DNA of 64,000 nucleotides from Aotearoamyces nothofagi (GCA_015345905.1 JADDTR010000014.1:620001-684000); one strand, 5' to 3'; shown: positions 11,294 through 22,481, counted from the stretch's first letter. Notes: generated by a model from the letters alone, not told the origin. Made by a program: numbers and translations.

Positions 11294-12528
11294 ATGGCTC
11301 CAACGCGCTCAAAGAAGCGCAAGTCGACAGAGTCGCAGAGCTCACTGGACGTTCGCAGCTTTCCAGCACCACCCTCTCATGCGACAACTACCAAAGTAAG
11401 AACGCCAACTGGGACACCAACGAACAGAAGCCCCATCAAAAAAGCATCGCGGGGAATTTCTATAAATCAAAAGCAAGCTTTGATTGACAACCTTCAACTT
11501 GAGGGTGAGTAACCATTGCCCATTGGGTATGCAATTCGATGCGGTATCTAATACTACACCTGCAGTTACTGAGCGAGCACGCAAGCTTCGTGCGCAGTAT
11601 ATGTTGCAAGCTCAAGGACTACGCACGCGTATTGAGATACGAGTTAATCGTATACCAATGTCATTACGACGAGCAAATATGGGAGAGCTATTCATGAAGT
11701 ATAACGAGACGGCATCCAAGCAGCGAACTGCACCCACTGTTGCGTCAAATACTATTCGTAGCGAAGCTTTCAGGTCGCCATCAAAGAATCTAATTCAAGA
11801 AAGCCAAAGGAACGCTCGGAACAGTCCATCTCCTATGCGTGTTGCTAAACGTCAGAGGTAAAATAACTACGGTATAATAAAATATATGTATGCTAACTAG
11901 ATCTAGTGACAGAATGACGGACAAGGAAAACGATGACCTTGCAAATCCTAAAAAGCGTACCAACGCTCCAGTAGCGCCGCCTAGGACCACCTCCCGTTTC
12001 AACCTTCAACCAGACCAGGTCTTATCACCCCGGTCTGCCAACTCGCGTACATTACAGCGATCTCCAGTTCATTCCAGTACTTCACCAGCAAAGTCATACC
12101 TAGCCAGACCCTTATCACCCTTAAAACCTACGGCGCTGGTCCCAACAGGTGGTGCTGCGGGACTTCTTACCGACATGGTCGAGAAAGCAAAGTCGACGCG
12201 TGCTACTGCTGCTCACAGGACCGCAACCGCTGCATCAACCTCACATAGCAGTGCCGGACGAGGCAGAAAAGCTGTGCCAACTGCTTCTGCGGCAAGGATT
12301 GGAAAGGGCAGAGCTAGCAATAGTAGTGAATCGAGTGACGCGAGTTCATCAACAACGGTTGTAACTAAAGCAACTACTGCGAAGAAGGCTCCTGTAAAAC
12401 GAACTGTGATGGGCACTATCAAAGGAATGGGGGCTGCGGGGAGTAAGAAGCCTGCAGCCCGAAAAGCTGCCGCAGCGCCCAAGGCAGCAGCGCCTACCAG
12501 AGTGTTGCGAAAGAGGAATCAGGCATAA
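11294..12528 (+). CDS. NBL1: borealin/Nbl1 N-terminal domain protein (chromosomal passenger complex)
   Basis: Borealin/Nbl1 holds the Aurora B-INCENP-survivin complex together at centromeres and the spindle midzone. Exons are 11294-11504, 11566-11857 and 11907-12528, giving 374 residues. The diagnostic helix spans about 58-112: KQALIDNLQLE joined by intron 1 to VTERARKLRAQY, then TRIEIRVNRIPMSLR. The rest is basic, Ser/Thr/Pro- and Ala/Lys-rich with no fold visible, ending in a VLRKRNQA tail. Intron 2 has two possible acceptors six bases apart (after 11900 or 11906); the second is better spaced from the GCTAAC branch site. The protein is much longer than the small yeast Nbl1 because of the disordered C-terminal extension. 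It converges on TMA22, 156 bp away. Confidence 0.85.
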
Positions 12529-12684
12529 TTGGGTAATCGAGGTTCTCTCGGGGTAGTTTGCATATAGCGGTTAGCGTTTGGCGTTGGGATGGATATCACT
12601 GTGGACAGTAATTGGTGGCATAAGACAAGGTCAAATTAGTATCAAATGCCATAACTTCGTGACTTGTTCATTGATATACCCACT

Positions 12685-13455
12685 TTATCCTCCAGCGCCA
12701 CTGCTCTTCTTTTTCTTATCTTCTATAAGTTCAATATTGTCCTCCGGTATCTCCTTGTACTTCTCCATCAAAAACTCTTCAATCTCATCACTAACATCTC
12801 CTTGCACCACGATTTCTTCTCCTCCACTTGCGAGCTTTGTGACCGAGCTTCCAGTTGCAAACTTCTTTCCAAAATCCTTAGATACCTTCTTCAGATCTAG
12901 ACCGAATGCTTCTAAACCTGAAACTGCTGTAACATATTTGCGTTTATTTCGCTCGACCCGCTTGATATAAACTTTCGACGAGGCTAGCGTCGCGGCGTGT
13001 TTCTGTTCTGCTGCTTCGGCTTTGGCGGCCTTCTTTTGGGCGTCTTTCGCAGCACGCTTTTGAGCATCGATGGAGAGCGTTGAAGTTGCTGCCTCAAGTG
13101 CATCTAGAATAACATAGGCGTAAGCATTTTCCTATTTGTTTAGATGAAAAGACAACAGACCTGCTGACCATAACTTCTCGTACATGTCCGGATGATTCTT
13201 CTCAAGCCATTCTTGACACTTCTTGACGGTCCCGCCAAACTCACAGTACTACTTCCTCTCGTCATAAGTAGGCGATTTTACAAGAGAGGCAGGGTGGGGC
13301 TTCTTACCTCTGGTGGTAGTGTGCAGACTGGGAACTTCTTGTCAGTTTCAAGAATCGGCGGGGTATTTTCAGAGTTGCTCACCTCCGCAATACACCACAT
13401 GTCTTGACTGTGGCTCAGAGAAAGCAGGCATATCGGCATGTTCAACATCCGCCAT
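12685..13455 (-). CDS. TMA22: translation machinery-associated protein 22 (DENR-type, SUI1 domain)
   Basis: The DENR orthologue that works with Tma20/MCT-1 in 40S recycling and reinitiation. Four exons: 13455-13383, 13327-13308, 13248-13161 and 13103-12685, giving 199 residues. Exon 2 is only 20 nt; it supplies most of VCTLPPEY in the Cys-rich N-terminus. The second half is a SUI1/eIF1-like domain, about 98-175, with KVYIKRVERNKRKYVTAVSG followed by FGKKFATGSSV and a VQGDVSDEI core strand. The Lys/Ala-rich linker at about 65-95 is usual for the family, and the C-terminus is Lys/Ser/Gly-rich. All junctions follow GT-AG and keep frame. Confidence 0.92.
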
Positions 13456-15349
13456 ATTGAAGTACTAAAGATGATAAGTAAGGATGTGCGAATTCTATTC
13501 TGTTGTAACTACTTGTGTAGCTATCATGTTGCGATCTTGAGGAGCTTCAACGTGAACGTTTGATGGTGGGGCAGTTTGCACTGTTTGCTTTGTATGTACG
13601 CCACCACTACGGGTTAGCAGCGTGACAAAATAATACCTTCAGTTTACGAGTATTAAACGTTGAGCACAACGATATAAAAGTTGATGTCTTTAAAAGAGAA
13701 CTCGATATCCTTAGGAGCCTCTTCTTCTGCAAAAATTGAAAACAGAGAGCTGCAGTAGTAAAACTGTAAGAGTTACTGAGTTTGTAGTACGTACTAATTT
13801 AATATGTGGTAATTGATACTACTTGAGGAAAACAAATTGTTACCAGGTAAATGAATAAATTAAGCCGTCCTGAATTTACAAGGCCTCGAATACAATTGTC
13901 TTCTTCGCTAACGATGTAGTGGCAATACTCTCCTTCTGTATTATACTGTCGAACGCTGCATATTTCTTGTTCTCGATTACATCGAGCGTTGCATTATTGC
14001 CCATATTCATGCTCTTAAACGCTATATACCTTTCTCAAAATTCAAGACATACAGCTTTTCCTTTTATACAAGAGACGCAATAGCCAAATCTCTCTCCAGC
14101 TCTGATGTTTTGTATACACTGAGTGTGTCCTTGCTTCATAATTTTCATTTAACGCATCGTACTCCTCTGTTATAAAGCCGAATTCCTTCTGATTCTTCAT
14201 CAATGCCGAGATATTCGTTCGGACTTGGAACGGAAGAATCGCACACCCCTGCTGAGATAAGGAAAAAGACCCGGATATCACAGATTAGGTATAGATATCT
14301 AGCTTTCTCCCAAACCATCTATTCTAGTGTCCTTGTTGTTTCCATGCGAAATTACGAGCCCCTTATACACGTCTCGTATATAACTGCTAGTATATTTTCT
14401 TTGCTGCTACCGAGTCAGGATTTGTGGTGCAGTTGGTGCCGCACAGCGCGCAGGACACATGCTCCTGAATCCGGACCTTTTGAAGCCTTCAGGTAATGTC
14501 ATACACAACGAGCTCTGACTTTGTCATAATTCTAGAAAGAACATGAAGTCTTAATAAATAAGTGGGCAAATCTTTTAAAATAGGCAATAAAAACTAAACA
14601 GTGAACCGAAAACCAACCTATCAAATCGAGTTACATATAAATGCAGAGCGCTCGAAGGTATCCGGAATAGTTGTATCCATTGGGGAGTGTAAATAGACCT
14701 TAAGAACTCATTGTTTGGTAAGCGCCGATACCATATGGAATGATGGGAACGTATACACAAATATTTGTCTGTTCTGCGATATTGGACCTATCGTCATATT
14801 CTATCCTGCATTCTCTAACTTCCGACACATAGTGCTGTTACTTCTGGACTATTAAAATCTCCTGCACACCTTGGAGACTTTCAGATGTCAGCGATTTTCC
14901 GACGATCCAGACGCTTTTGATGGGATCAAGAAGAAGCATTGGGGTCCATCAAGGATTGCCTTGGCACAACTGAAGAGAGGCTTGTAGGTATATATGCGAT
15001 CAGGAGTTCTCAAAGCAGTATAGGTGTTCCCGAGAAGCAAAGCGCAGAGCCTTTAAAAAAGTATAAATAGAAACTATGTGATCCTATACAATGATGCACA
15101 TATACAGTATCTATGCAGGCGGGTGTTTCTTATCTGTCTTGAAACCTTGAACGTCGCGTCCCGGAGTTGCAAGCCGACAAGAGCCCCGTAGAATCCTATA
15201 AAGTCGCGAACACCACTCTTGAGATATGCTAGAAGTAAACGAGCTACTAATCTCACGGCCACCTACCCAAAAAGTACAGCTCCATCAGAGCGGCCGATAT
15301 AGCAACAGCAAAACCACCGCTTCAGTATCTTGGGAAACGATAGACTCAC
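13456..15349. other. A+T-rich spacer with no confirmed gene
   Basis: The first 200 bases are the probable TMA22 promoter. The rest is A+T-rich. Coding-like minus-strand pieces at 13876-14235 are listed separately. From 14.5 to 15.3 kb I see nothing beyond short chance frames and the probable promoter of the membrane protein gene. Confidence 0.45.
13876..14235 (-). pseudogene. possible gene remnant or small gene, family unknown
   Basis: Two neighbouring minus-strand pieces look coding. The upstream one (about 14042-14235) contains KNQKEFGFITEEYDALNE; the downstream one (13876 to about 14010) contains NIATLDVIENKKYAAFD and ends at a stop codon. No start region or family is recognised. It may be the 3' part of a decayed gene, or a small gene whose 5' exons I could not place. 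Confidence 0.25.
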
Positions 15350-16260
15350 ATGAAGACAATGGATGCTGACAAAACATCAGCCTCAGAGAAAGACTGTTCT
15401 CATGGCTACATGGAGATATCTGTACATCCTAGTATGATGCGACATAATCAATCGCTCTTCAGCTTATATTTATTCTCTGCAGTCATCTCAGTCGCAAGCT
15501 TCCTTGCATTCTGCTGGAGCTTGGTAGTGGTAAAAACTGGTGGTTTCACCAAAGCAGGCAAGAATATACTTCTGGAACCATACGGACTATGGGGCTACTC
15601 CTTCGTGATGATTCTGGTAAGCTGTACCTTTGTTCTTTTCGTATAGCAGACTGTTGACAAGTGCTTTCAAGCTTGGGACCGCCTTCGTTCAAGCCGTTTG
15701 TAACCTTCACAACATCAATAAATATCATGAGTCTCTTCCTACTATACCGATGGCATGTTTCTCATTGGTTTACTTTATTGGGCTCTTCAGTTCTGGTCTT
15801 GTGGGTTTCATTGGAACTGCGGCCTCAATGAAATACAGGACGGCCAATACTTTGAACCCGTGTACAGTCTCGGACGTCGATATATCTGAGCAAGCGGATT
15901 GCGAGACTGCATCGAGGAAGCGATTCATTTTAGAGATGAGTGGTCTTGGGTATGCATGGCTTGTAGGGTGAGATAAGACGTTATTCCTTCATTTACTAAA
16001 TGTTTTGTTACTGGCTCATTGATCTAACTTATATTGCTAGGATCGCAAGTCTTATTTTATTCGCCATTCATTTACAGAGATACATCTGCAGGAAGAGCAA
16101 CCCCCGGCAGTTTGTGCGTGTCATATTCTTTCCTCAGATAAAGCGTCGAAATAATAACGCTGAATGTGCCTTTCTGCTCGAAGATGAGGCACTTGAGTGC
16201 CATCAGTATGATGGATTAGAGCAAAGGTACGCATCCTACTTAGAAGGTTACGTTTCTTAG
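15350..16260 (+). CDS. uncharacterised four-helix membrane protein
   Basis: No family is recognised. Three exons, 15350-15616, 15672-15967 and 16041-16260, join in frame to 260 residues. The introns have good signals: GTAAGC...TTCAAG with a TTGAC branch site (55 nt) and GTGAGA...GCTAG (73 nt). Four hydrophobic segments are visible, about 36-61, 79-98, 116-139 and 179-202, with a short hydrophilic N-terminus. A loop between helices 3 and 4 has two Cys (NPCTVSDV and EQADCETA) that might pair. The cytosol-like tail is basic (RYICRKSNPRQ) and then acidic. The shape recalls fungal four-helix claudin/Sur7-like proteins, but no signature motif supports this. The start is the first ATG of the open frame. 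Confidence 0.6.
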
Positions 16261-16728
16261 ATTAGTAAAAGAGAGCTAATCCGATATTCAGGTTGAATAT
16301 GCCACTGCCATTACTGCCAAACGATATGAGTCGAAAAGAAGGCTGAGCTACAGTATTTGAGGAGAGGGATTATACGCACGCACGAGTTAAAAATTATGTA
16401 GGGCAATAGTCCTGAAACGCAATTTAAGCAGAAGCCTATTGTTAGACCTAGAATATCGAAACTGGTAAGCATATAAGTGTCTATTAGATATATAGACATT
16501 TCGAAAAGGAACCTGTCTGTGACGGAAGATGAATAGGCTTCTAGTGATTGTTATAGAGTCAATTTGACTACTTAGCAGACCCGCTCTTTCCTCTCTGCTT
16601 GCTAGAGATTTCAGAGCCTAAGATGACCAAGGCAATCACTCTAGTGAAATCTGAGTTTTGGGTGGAATCAACCTTAAATCATGCTAATGTCTGATAGAAC
16701 GACCGAGCCGTATGACTCCTTTGAAGCT
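16261..16728. other. convergent spacer
   Basis: 468 bp between two stop codons. A+T-rich; it should hold the 3' ends of both transcripts. Nothing else is seen. Confidence 0.5.
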
Positions 16729-17621
16729 CTATAATTTAGACTTTCCAGTCTTTGAACTCTTTTCCCATTCCTCAACTCTGTTCTTTCCATCAGACTTCCT
16801 CTTCTCATCTGCTTTCTTAATATCCTCATCTCTCTTTTCTTCGCGCTCATGGCCCTCCAACAGTCCTAAAGTTTCCCTCAACATTTCTCCTTTCATAGTG
16901 CCATATATTCCAGTTTTCCCCTTCTCTGTCAACTTCTTATCATTTATCAATGCTAGGACTTCTTCCAGGCCGCCCAAACCATCGACAATCCCACCCTCAA
17001 GTGCGTCTTTAGCAGCAAACCGCTTGGCCTCTAAAACCAATGATCTGTAAACTGCTGGGTATGGGATTTTCTGCTTAAAGATTGACGACATTGCTGGCTT
17101 CAATGGGTAGCCAAAATCAAGTTCGTTAAGACAGAGGAATCCACGAGAAGGATTGAAAATTCGATAGTCGTGGTACATGGCAAGCATCAGACCGCCTGCG
17201 AAAGCGTGACCGTTCATTAACGCAATTGTTGGCAAAGGGTATCTTTAACATGTCAGTGGCTATCTCATAATCTATAACGCCGAATAGTAACTTACGTCGC
17301 TAACCTTGTGAATACCTTGTACAGACTGTCCGCGAAAAACCCCTTCGTAGATTTGGCATGTTCCAGGTCAAGACCATTGCTATAGAACTTACTAATTGAC
17401 GAAGTCGTGACTACGACGCCTGGAGGATACGAAAACTCAATGATGTCGAGAGCGAGGAGAAGAGATTGACAGAACGTCGTGACGAGGCGGTTGTCCGGCG
17501 GGGACGTGAATGTCAAAAGATATACTTGAGGGGAAGGACTGGTACCGACTATTGTCCCGATGATCTTATCAGTCGTTGGGGACGACAAGATAGGTATCTC
17601 AAAGAGCTTTGCGGTGGCCAT
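16729..17621 (-). CDS. peroxisomal enoyl-CoA hydratase/isomerase family protein
   Basis: A crotonase-fold protein, probably a delta3-delta2-enoyl-CoA isomerase-like enzyme of fatty-acid beta-oxidation. Exons 17621-17296 and 17242-16729 (54-nt intron, GTAAGT...TTAAAG) give 279 residues. The fold's oxyanion-hole motif is NGHAFAGGLML at about 119-129, after PLPTIALM; an earlier SNGLDLEHA matches the first oxyanion-hole loop. The last residues are GKSKL, a classical type 1 peroxisomal targeting signal. An Arg/Lys/Glu-rich stretch precedes it. The start ATAAAMG-type context was chosen at MATAKLFEIP because upstream codons of the same frame lack family likeness. Exact substrate is not shown. It is divergent from ALG2 with 386 bp between starts. 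Confidence 0.85.
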
Positions 17622-18007
17622 ATTTTTTGATGCGATACACTTGAAAATCCTCTTGTAGAAGATACAGTAGATAGGGACTGATGCTTTATCTAGATCCAAA
17701 GTCCGGGGTAAGCACGGCTGAGCTATCCTGGACCTCGGCCATTTTTGTGATCACAATATCATAACTATATATGTAGCCATACGCCCTATCTATGCTCTAT
17801 AAAGTACGTAATCGCTATAGTATACTATTATAGAATATATACTAATAATCCTGGATCTTAAATTATGGACGAGCCTGCTCTGGGATGAGGCTGCTGGCCT
17901 GTTCACATGTTAATCAATGCCTGAGGATCCAAGACGCGAGGCTGAGATGGCGGAAATCTGTCTTTGACGCTTGTCTTCTGACGAGATAACGCACCACCAA
18001 CCACACT
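17622..18007. promoter_or_regulatory. shared divergent promoter region, isomerase/ALG2
   Basis: 386 bp between divergent start codons. A very A+T-rich core, with TATATA-like runs near 17767 and 17836, lies in the middle and could serve either gene. Confidence 0.4.
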
Positions 18008-19511
18008 ATGACGGAGAAAGCGAAGCCAAAAAGCATAGTGTTTTTCCACCCAGACTTGGGAATTGGTGGAGCAGAACGACTTGTTGTAGATGCAGCTGTG
18101 GGACTCCAGAATCGTGGGCATAAGGTTACCATCTTCACCAGCCACTGTGATCCACAACACTGCTTCGATGAAGCCCGCGATGGTATGCTGATTGAAAAGA
18201 TCTGAATTGCCACATATTAACATTTTATAGGTACTCTAGATGTCCGAGTCCGCGGCAATTCCATAATCCCGTCATCGCTATTTTCGCGATTCTCCATCCT
18301 TTGCGCGATTCTTCGACAGCTACATCTTATCGTCCAGATATTTTTATCTTCCGAGCTCAACAACCTCAAACCGGATGCATTCTTCGTGGACCAGCTGAGC
18401 GCTGGTCTACCATTATTACGATATCTATGGTCTGATACACGGATACTGTTCTATTGCCATTTTCCAGACCTTTTACTCGCTCAAGGACGAACAAAGTGGT
18501 GGAAGAGAGCTTATAGGGTACCGTTTGATTTGTTGGAAGAATTTAGCATGATATTTGCAGATGCTATTGCGGTAAATTCTGGGTTTACAAAAACGGTGGT
18601 AAGCAAGGTCTGGCCACGGCTTGCGAAAGAGAAGCATTTAGAGGTGGTATATCCTTGTGTGGATATTAAGGAGAAGAGACCGCCTCAGGCCGATGATGAG
18701 AGTTCCATGTGGCGGGATACGGATATTATTTTGAGCATTAATAGATTCGAAGCAAAGAAAGACGTTGGGCTAGCACTTCGGGCATTTGCTGGGCTGGGAA
18801 AATATGGAAGAAAGGGGGTTAGACTTGTAGTCGCTGGTGAGTCTCAGCTGCTGGTTTTAAAACTCGTCTCCTAATCGCTGATATCATGTAGGAGGATATG
18901 ACCATCGTGTCCAGGAGAATGTTATCTATCACCAAGATCTCATAGTCCTAGCAGACTCGCTAGGTCTCAAGTCGGCTACTACAAGGAATGTCGTTACAGC
19001 ACTCAGTGTACCAGACGACGTTGACGTTCTCTTCCTTCTTTCTGTGCCGAACACTGTCAAAGATGCCCTGCTAAAGTCGGCACGGCTACTAGTGTACACT
19101 CCATCAAATGAACATTTTGGGATTGTTCCCCTGGAAGCGATGCTTGTTGGGACGCCTGTCTTGGCAGCCAATACCGGCGGTCCACTGGAGACTGTCGTGG
19201 ATGGCGTGACCGGCTGGCTATGCCCCCCAGACGATGTCGAGAAGTGGACAAATGTGATGGATAAGGTGCTGCACAAATTGCCGAAAACAGAGCTCCAAAA
19301 GATTTCAGATGCAGGGAAAATAAGAGTGCGGAGCGAGTTCTCAGATGTAAAAATGGCACAACGAGTGGATGAAATCATTGATGGAATGGCCAAGGTGCCT
19401 AGACAGTCATCTGACTTGTTAACGGTTGCATTTGCCCTCATTGTTACTGTACCCGCAGTCATCATCGCAGTTGGGAGCATGGTAATTGTAGTATATTATG
19501 GAAATCGCTGA
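18008..19511 (+). CDS. ALG2: alpha-1,3/1,6-mannosyltransferase ALG2
   Basis: Adds the second and third mannoses to the dolichol-linked oligosaccharide on the cytosolic face of the ER, for N-glycosylation. Exons 18008-18182, 18231-18836 and 18892-19511 give 466 residues. It is a GT-B, family 4 glycosyltransferase. The N-terminal half has [19 protein letters not shown] (residues about 12-30). The donor-binding half carries the EX7E motif [12 protein letters not shown], with Glu at about 335 and 343. [12 protein letters not shown]-like and INRFEAKKD motifs are also typical. A hydrophobic C-terminal segment (about 436-462) should anchor it to the membrane. Both introns are 48-55 nt GT-AG. Confidence 0.95.
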
Positions 19512-19884
19512 GCACGCATGGATAAATCATATGGCTCTTAACTCTTGCGTCGGTGCCTTTGATGCTAGTAGGATTTGGGGAAGTAACCCCCACTTTGAAC
19601 TTTCAGCTAAATTGATACTACTATACGATACTACATGTGACGACACAATTATCCATGCAAATATGAAGAGATCGCTATTTACTTTAAAACCACCTCTTAA
19701 GGTTACCAGGTCCTTAGGCACGTGACACTGCTCCTTATCTTAGCGCCATTCCTAAGCTTCAGCTTGAATGGCGTCAGCCCGTTTCCAGCTGTTCCAGCCA
19801 CCTCCATATCAGCAGTATTGCTCCCGAATTGGGGATCTATATTCTTGCAGCAAGACATGACAGAGAGGCTCAACATTACTCGAA
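19512..19884. other. spacer between ALG2 and MCH1
   Basis: 373 bp holding the ALG2 3' end and the MCH1 promoter and leader. Short frames on both strands have no family match. Confidence 0.45.
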
Positions 19885-21627
19885 ATGCACAGATCCTCTG
19901 CTCCCTCTGAACGACTTCCTCTTCTCCATGATGATGCGTCAACTCTTAGTTCAGCTGGTTCTGCTACCTTCGCGACTCATCCGGCGGGCAACGAGAACTT
20001 GAAGGAGCGCAATATCGTTCGTTATGTATCCTTTGCATCCGCAATTCTGTCTTGCCTTTGCGGAGGTTCTATCTCTGCATACTCACTTTACGGACACCTG
20101 TTCCAGGAACATCTTCGATACACTCAGCTTCAAGTCAACATAGTTTCAATCGCTGCCGAACTAGCCCTGTATCTTCCTGTGCCGATATTTGGGTATATTT
20201 GTGACAGAGTTGGACCTGCGCCATTATCATTGTTCTCTGCAATATTATTTGGTACGGGATATCTGCTGGCTGCATTTACTTTCCGAAGCGGACCACCAAA
20301 CGTGGGAGAGACGGCACAGGAGCGAGGATGGCCGTTTGGAATAATGGTAATGGCATTCGTTCTCATAGGCATGGCAACAACTTCCATGTATTTGAGTGCC
20401 GTTACCACTTGTGCAAAGAACTTTGGTAGAGGGAAATACAGAGGACTGGCTTTAGCAACCCCCATTGCTGCATTTGGACTTAGCGGAGTGTGGCAGAGCC
20501 AAATTGCGAGCAGGGTGCTATACGAGCAGAGACCGGATGGAAGCAGAGGGGATGTAGATGTTTTCAAATTCTTCATGTTCCTAGCAGTCACCCTGCTGGC
20601 CGTTGGACTGTTGGGAACAGTAGGTTTACAGATAGTGGACGAAGAGGAGTTGATAGATGATGCTGTCGAGAATCTAGAGCAGAGCGGCATCTTAGAGGGC
20701 AGCGCATTCTTCCAAAGAGATGCAGATGATAGAGGCTATGGATCCTTCCTATCTGAAAATGACAGCGCCAGTACGAGACTTGCTGCCGATGAGGCAAAAG
20801 CGAAGGAAGAAGAAGAAGCCCGAAAGAAGACGTGGCTATTGAACGCTGAGACCGCGAGCTTTTTAAAAGACCATACGATGTGGTGGCTTGCAGCAGGTGT
20901 GTTCCTAGTCACCGGACCTGGTGAAGCATTTATCAACAATCTTGGCACAATCATTGGCACATTATATCCTCCTTCAGCAGACCCATCAGTCATACCAACT
21001 ACCGCCGCCACGCATGTATCGATTGTAGCTGTCACCTCGACAGTTGCGCGCATATTCACCGGGACATTGACGGATCTACTTGCACCAACTGTTGCAGCTC
21101 ATCACCATCGAACGTCCGCTAGCAACTCAATAGCATCACTGCCGCCACCCCAAAGTCGTCGTTTCACTGTATCTCGTGTGGTATTCTTATTGACTTTCGC
21201 ACTTATATTGTCCGTTGGTCAAGTTGTCTTGGCCTCGGGCTTTATTCAGAACCACGGCGAGCGATTTTGGATCGTCTCAGCTTTGATTGGTTCCGGCTAT
21301 GGAGCGGTATTCAGTTTGACCCCCATCATAATTTCTGTGATTTGGGGTGTCGAGAACTTTGGCACAAACTGGGGCATTGTGGCGATAGTACCGGCACTAG
21401 GTGCTACAGTCTGGGGAATTATATATTCAACTATCTACCAATGGGCTGCCGGCCAGTCATCTCACGATAGTGTAGAAAAAGAAGCCGAGGATATGCTCTG
21501 CTATGGTAAAGATTGCTACGCAAGCACGTTTTGGGCGATGGCAGTTAGTGTTTGGATTGCATGTGCACTTTGGTTATGGGTCTGGAAAGGCAAGGACGGC
21601 TGGAGTAGGCGAGGCATAGCTGTTTGA
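19885..21627 (+). CDS. MCH1: MCH1-type major facilitator transporter
   Basis: A membrane transporter of the Mch1 group within the major facilitator superfamily (nodulin-like/monocarboxylate-transporter-related). The yeast relative sits in the vacuolar membrane, and its substrate is unsettled. One uninterrupted frame of 580 residues, a normal length. After a hydrophilic N-terminus with Ser/Thr and a dileucine-like RLPLL, the first helix region reads FASAILSCLCGGSISAYSLY. The A-loop-like motif GYICDRVGPAPLSL follows helix 2. A long acidic cytosolic loop at about 250-315 separates the two six-helix halves, and a His/Ser-rich loop follows in the second half. It converges on the next gene with 164 bp between stops. 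Confidence 0.88.
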   Translation: MHRSSAPSERLPLLHDDASTLSSAGSATFATHPAGNENLKERNIVRYVSFASAILSCLCGGSISAYSLYGHLFQEHLRYTQLQVNIVSIAAELALYLPVPIFGYICDRVGPAPLSLFSAILFGTGYLLAAFTFRSGPPNVGETAQERGWPFGIMVMAFVLIGMATTSMYLSAVTTCAKNFGRGKYRGLALATPIAAFGLSGVWQSQIASRVLYEQRPDGSRGDVDVFKFFMFLAVTLLAVGLLGTVGLQIVDEEELIDDAVENLEQSGILEGSAFFQRDADDRGYGSFLSENDSASTRLAADEAKAKEEEEARKKTWLLNAETASFLKDHTMWWLAAGVFLVTGPGEAFINNLGTIIGTLYPPSADPSVIPTTAATHVSIVAVTSTVARIFTGTLTDLLAPTVAAHHHRTSASNSIASLPPPQSRRFTVSRVVFLLTFALILSVGQVVLASGFIQNHGERFWIVSALIGSGYGAVFSLTPIIISVIWGVENFGTNWGIVAIVPALGATVWGIIYSTIYQWAAGQSSHDSVEKEAEDMLCYGKDCYASTFWAMAVSVWIACALWLWVWKGKDGWSRRGIAV

Positions 21628-21791
21628 ACTAGAATCAATTACTTTTACTCTACCCTATCATAATAAAAGAGAGAACTACGTCAATGAATCCCCGTGCTTA
21701 CGCTGTAAAACATTCCAACTATCTAAATCAAAAAAGGGGGGAAAGAGAAAGTGAAAGTCGTCGCAAACTATTCTAGAGACAAGTTGGTAAT

Positions 21792-22481
21792 CTACCAAGT
21801 AAAGTGAACAACCAAGTTATCCTCTTCGGCCTGAGCGAGCATACAGGCCTGCCTATATGCATGCCTAAATCTAGCCAGAGCCGTTCTCAGACGTTCTATC
21901 CTTGCCATATATATATACTCCAAAACGCCGTAGCCATCTACCAGGCGAATCGTCAGTCGCTTTAATCCCCGCCATGTCATCAAGGGGATCAAGGCAACGT
22001 CCACCTCCTCGCATTTCTGGACCCATACCTCCAGGGTCTGGATATCGTCCTTATGGTTGTTGTCTATATACAGCAAGCTCAACACTCTCCGTCGCTCAGA
22101 GATCTCGCAGTCCAGATCGATTCTTAATCCTACAATCTCGCCACCAGCTAGGAGCGAGTAGCCAAAGACTAAGTGCGGGCAGTGGAGAATGACGCGGAAC
22201 GTCGTAAGGGCCGGGATGAACCAGCCGACAGTACGGCTGTAGCGGTAATCTCTCAGCCGCGCGATCTGGCTGAAGGTGCAGCCTGGGCTTGTGAAGACGA
22301 CGGGATCGACGGTGAAGATTGGTGGGATCGGCTCTCTGGGCGGCCTCGGAAGGTCGCTGATCGTGAAGACTTTGGGCCCGAAGAGGTATGAGTATATTCT
22401 CACTCGCAGTTCCATCGGGAGAGAGACGAGCCGGCTGTAGGCTCGGTCGCGGGAGCGGATGCTATTCTCCTCCTGGGCCAT
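21792..22481 (-). CDS. F-box-like uncharacterised protein
   Basis: A single-exon frame of 229 residues. Near the N-terminus LVSLPMELRVRIYSYLFGPK (about 18-37) matches the F-box-like leader seen in many fungal orphan proteins, which in true F-box proteins binds Skp1. The rest, with WRGLKRLTIRLVDG and several Leu-rich strands, resembles the usual body of these fungal families, but no repeat or catalytic motif is clear. The frame has even codon use and few competing frames. Target and role are unknown. Confidence 0.7.
   Translation of the reverse strand: MAQEENSIRSRDRAYSRLVSLPMELRVRIYSYLFGPKVFTISDLPRPPREPIPPIFTVDPVVFTSPGCTFSQIARLRDYRYSRTVGWFIPALTTFRVILHCPHLVFGYSLLAGGEIVGLRIDLDCEISERRRVLSLLYIDNNHKDDIQTLEVWVQKCEEVDVALIPLMTWRGLKRLTIRLVDGYGVLEYIYMARIERLRTALARFRHAYRQACMLAQAEEDNLVVHFTW

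Noticed and set aside
18929-19480. 183-codon minus-strand frame
   Set aside because: Antisense shadow of ALG2 exon 3.
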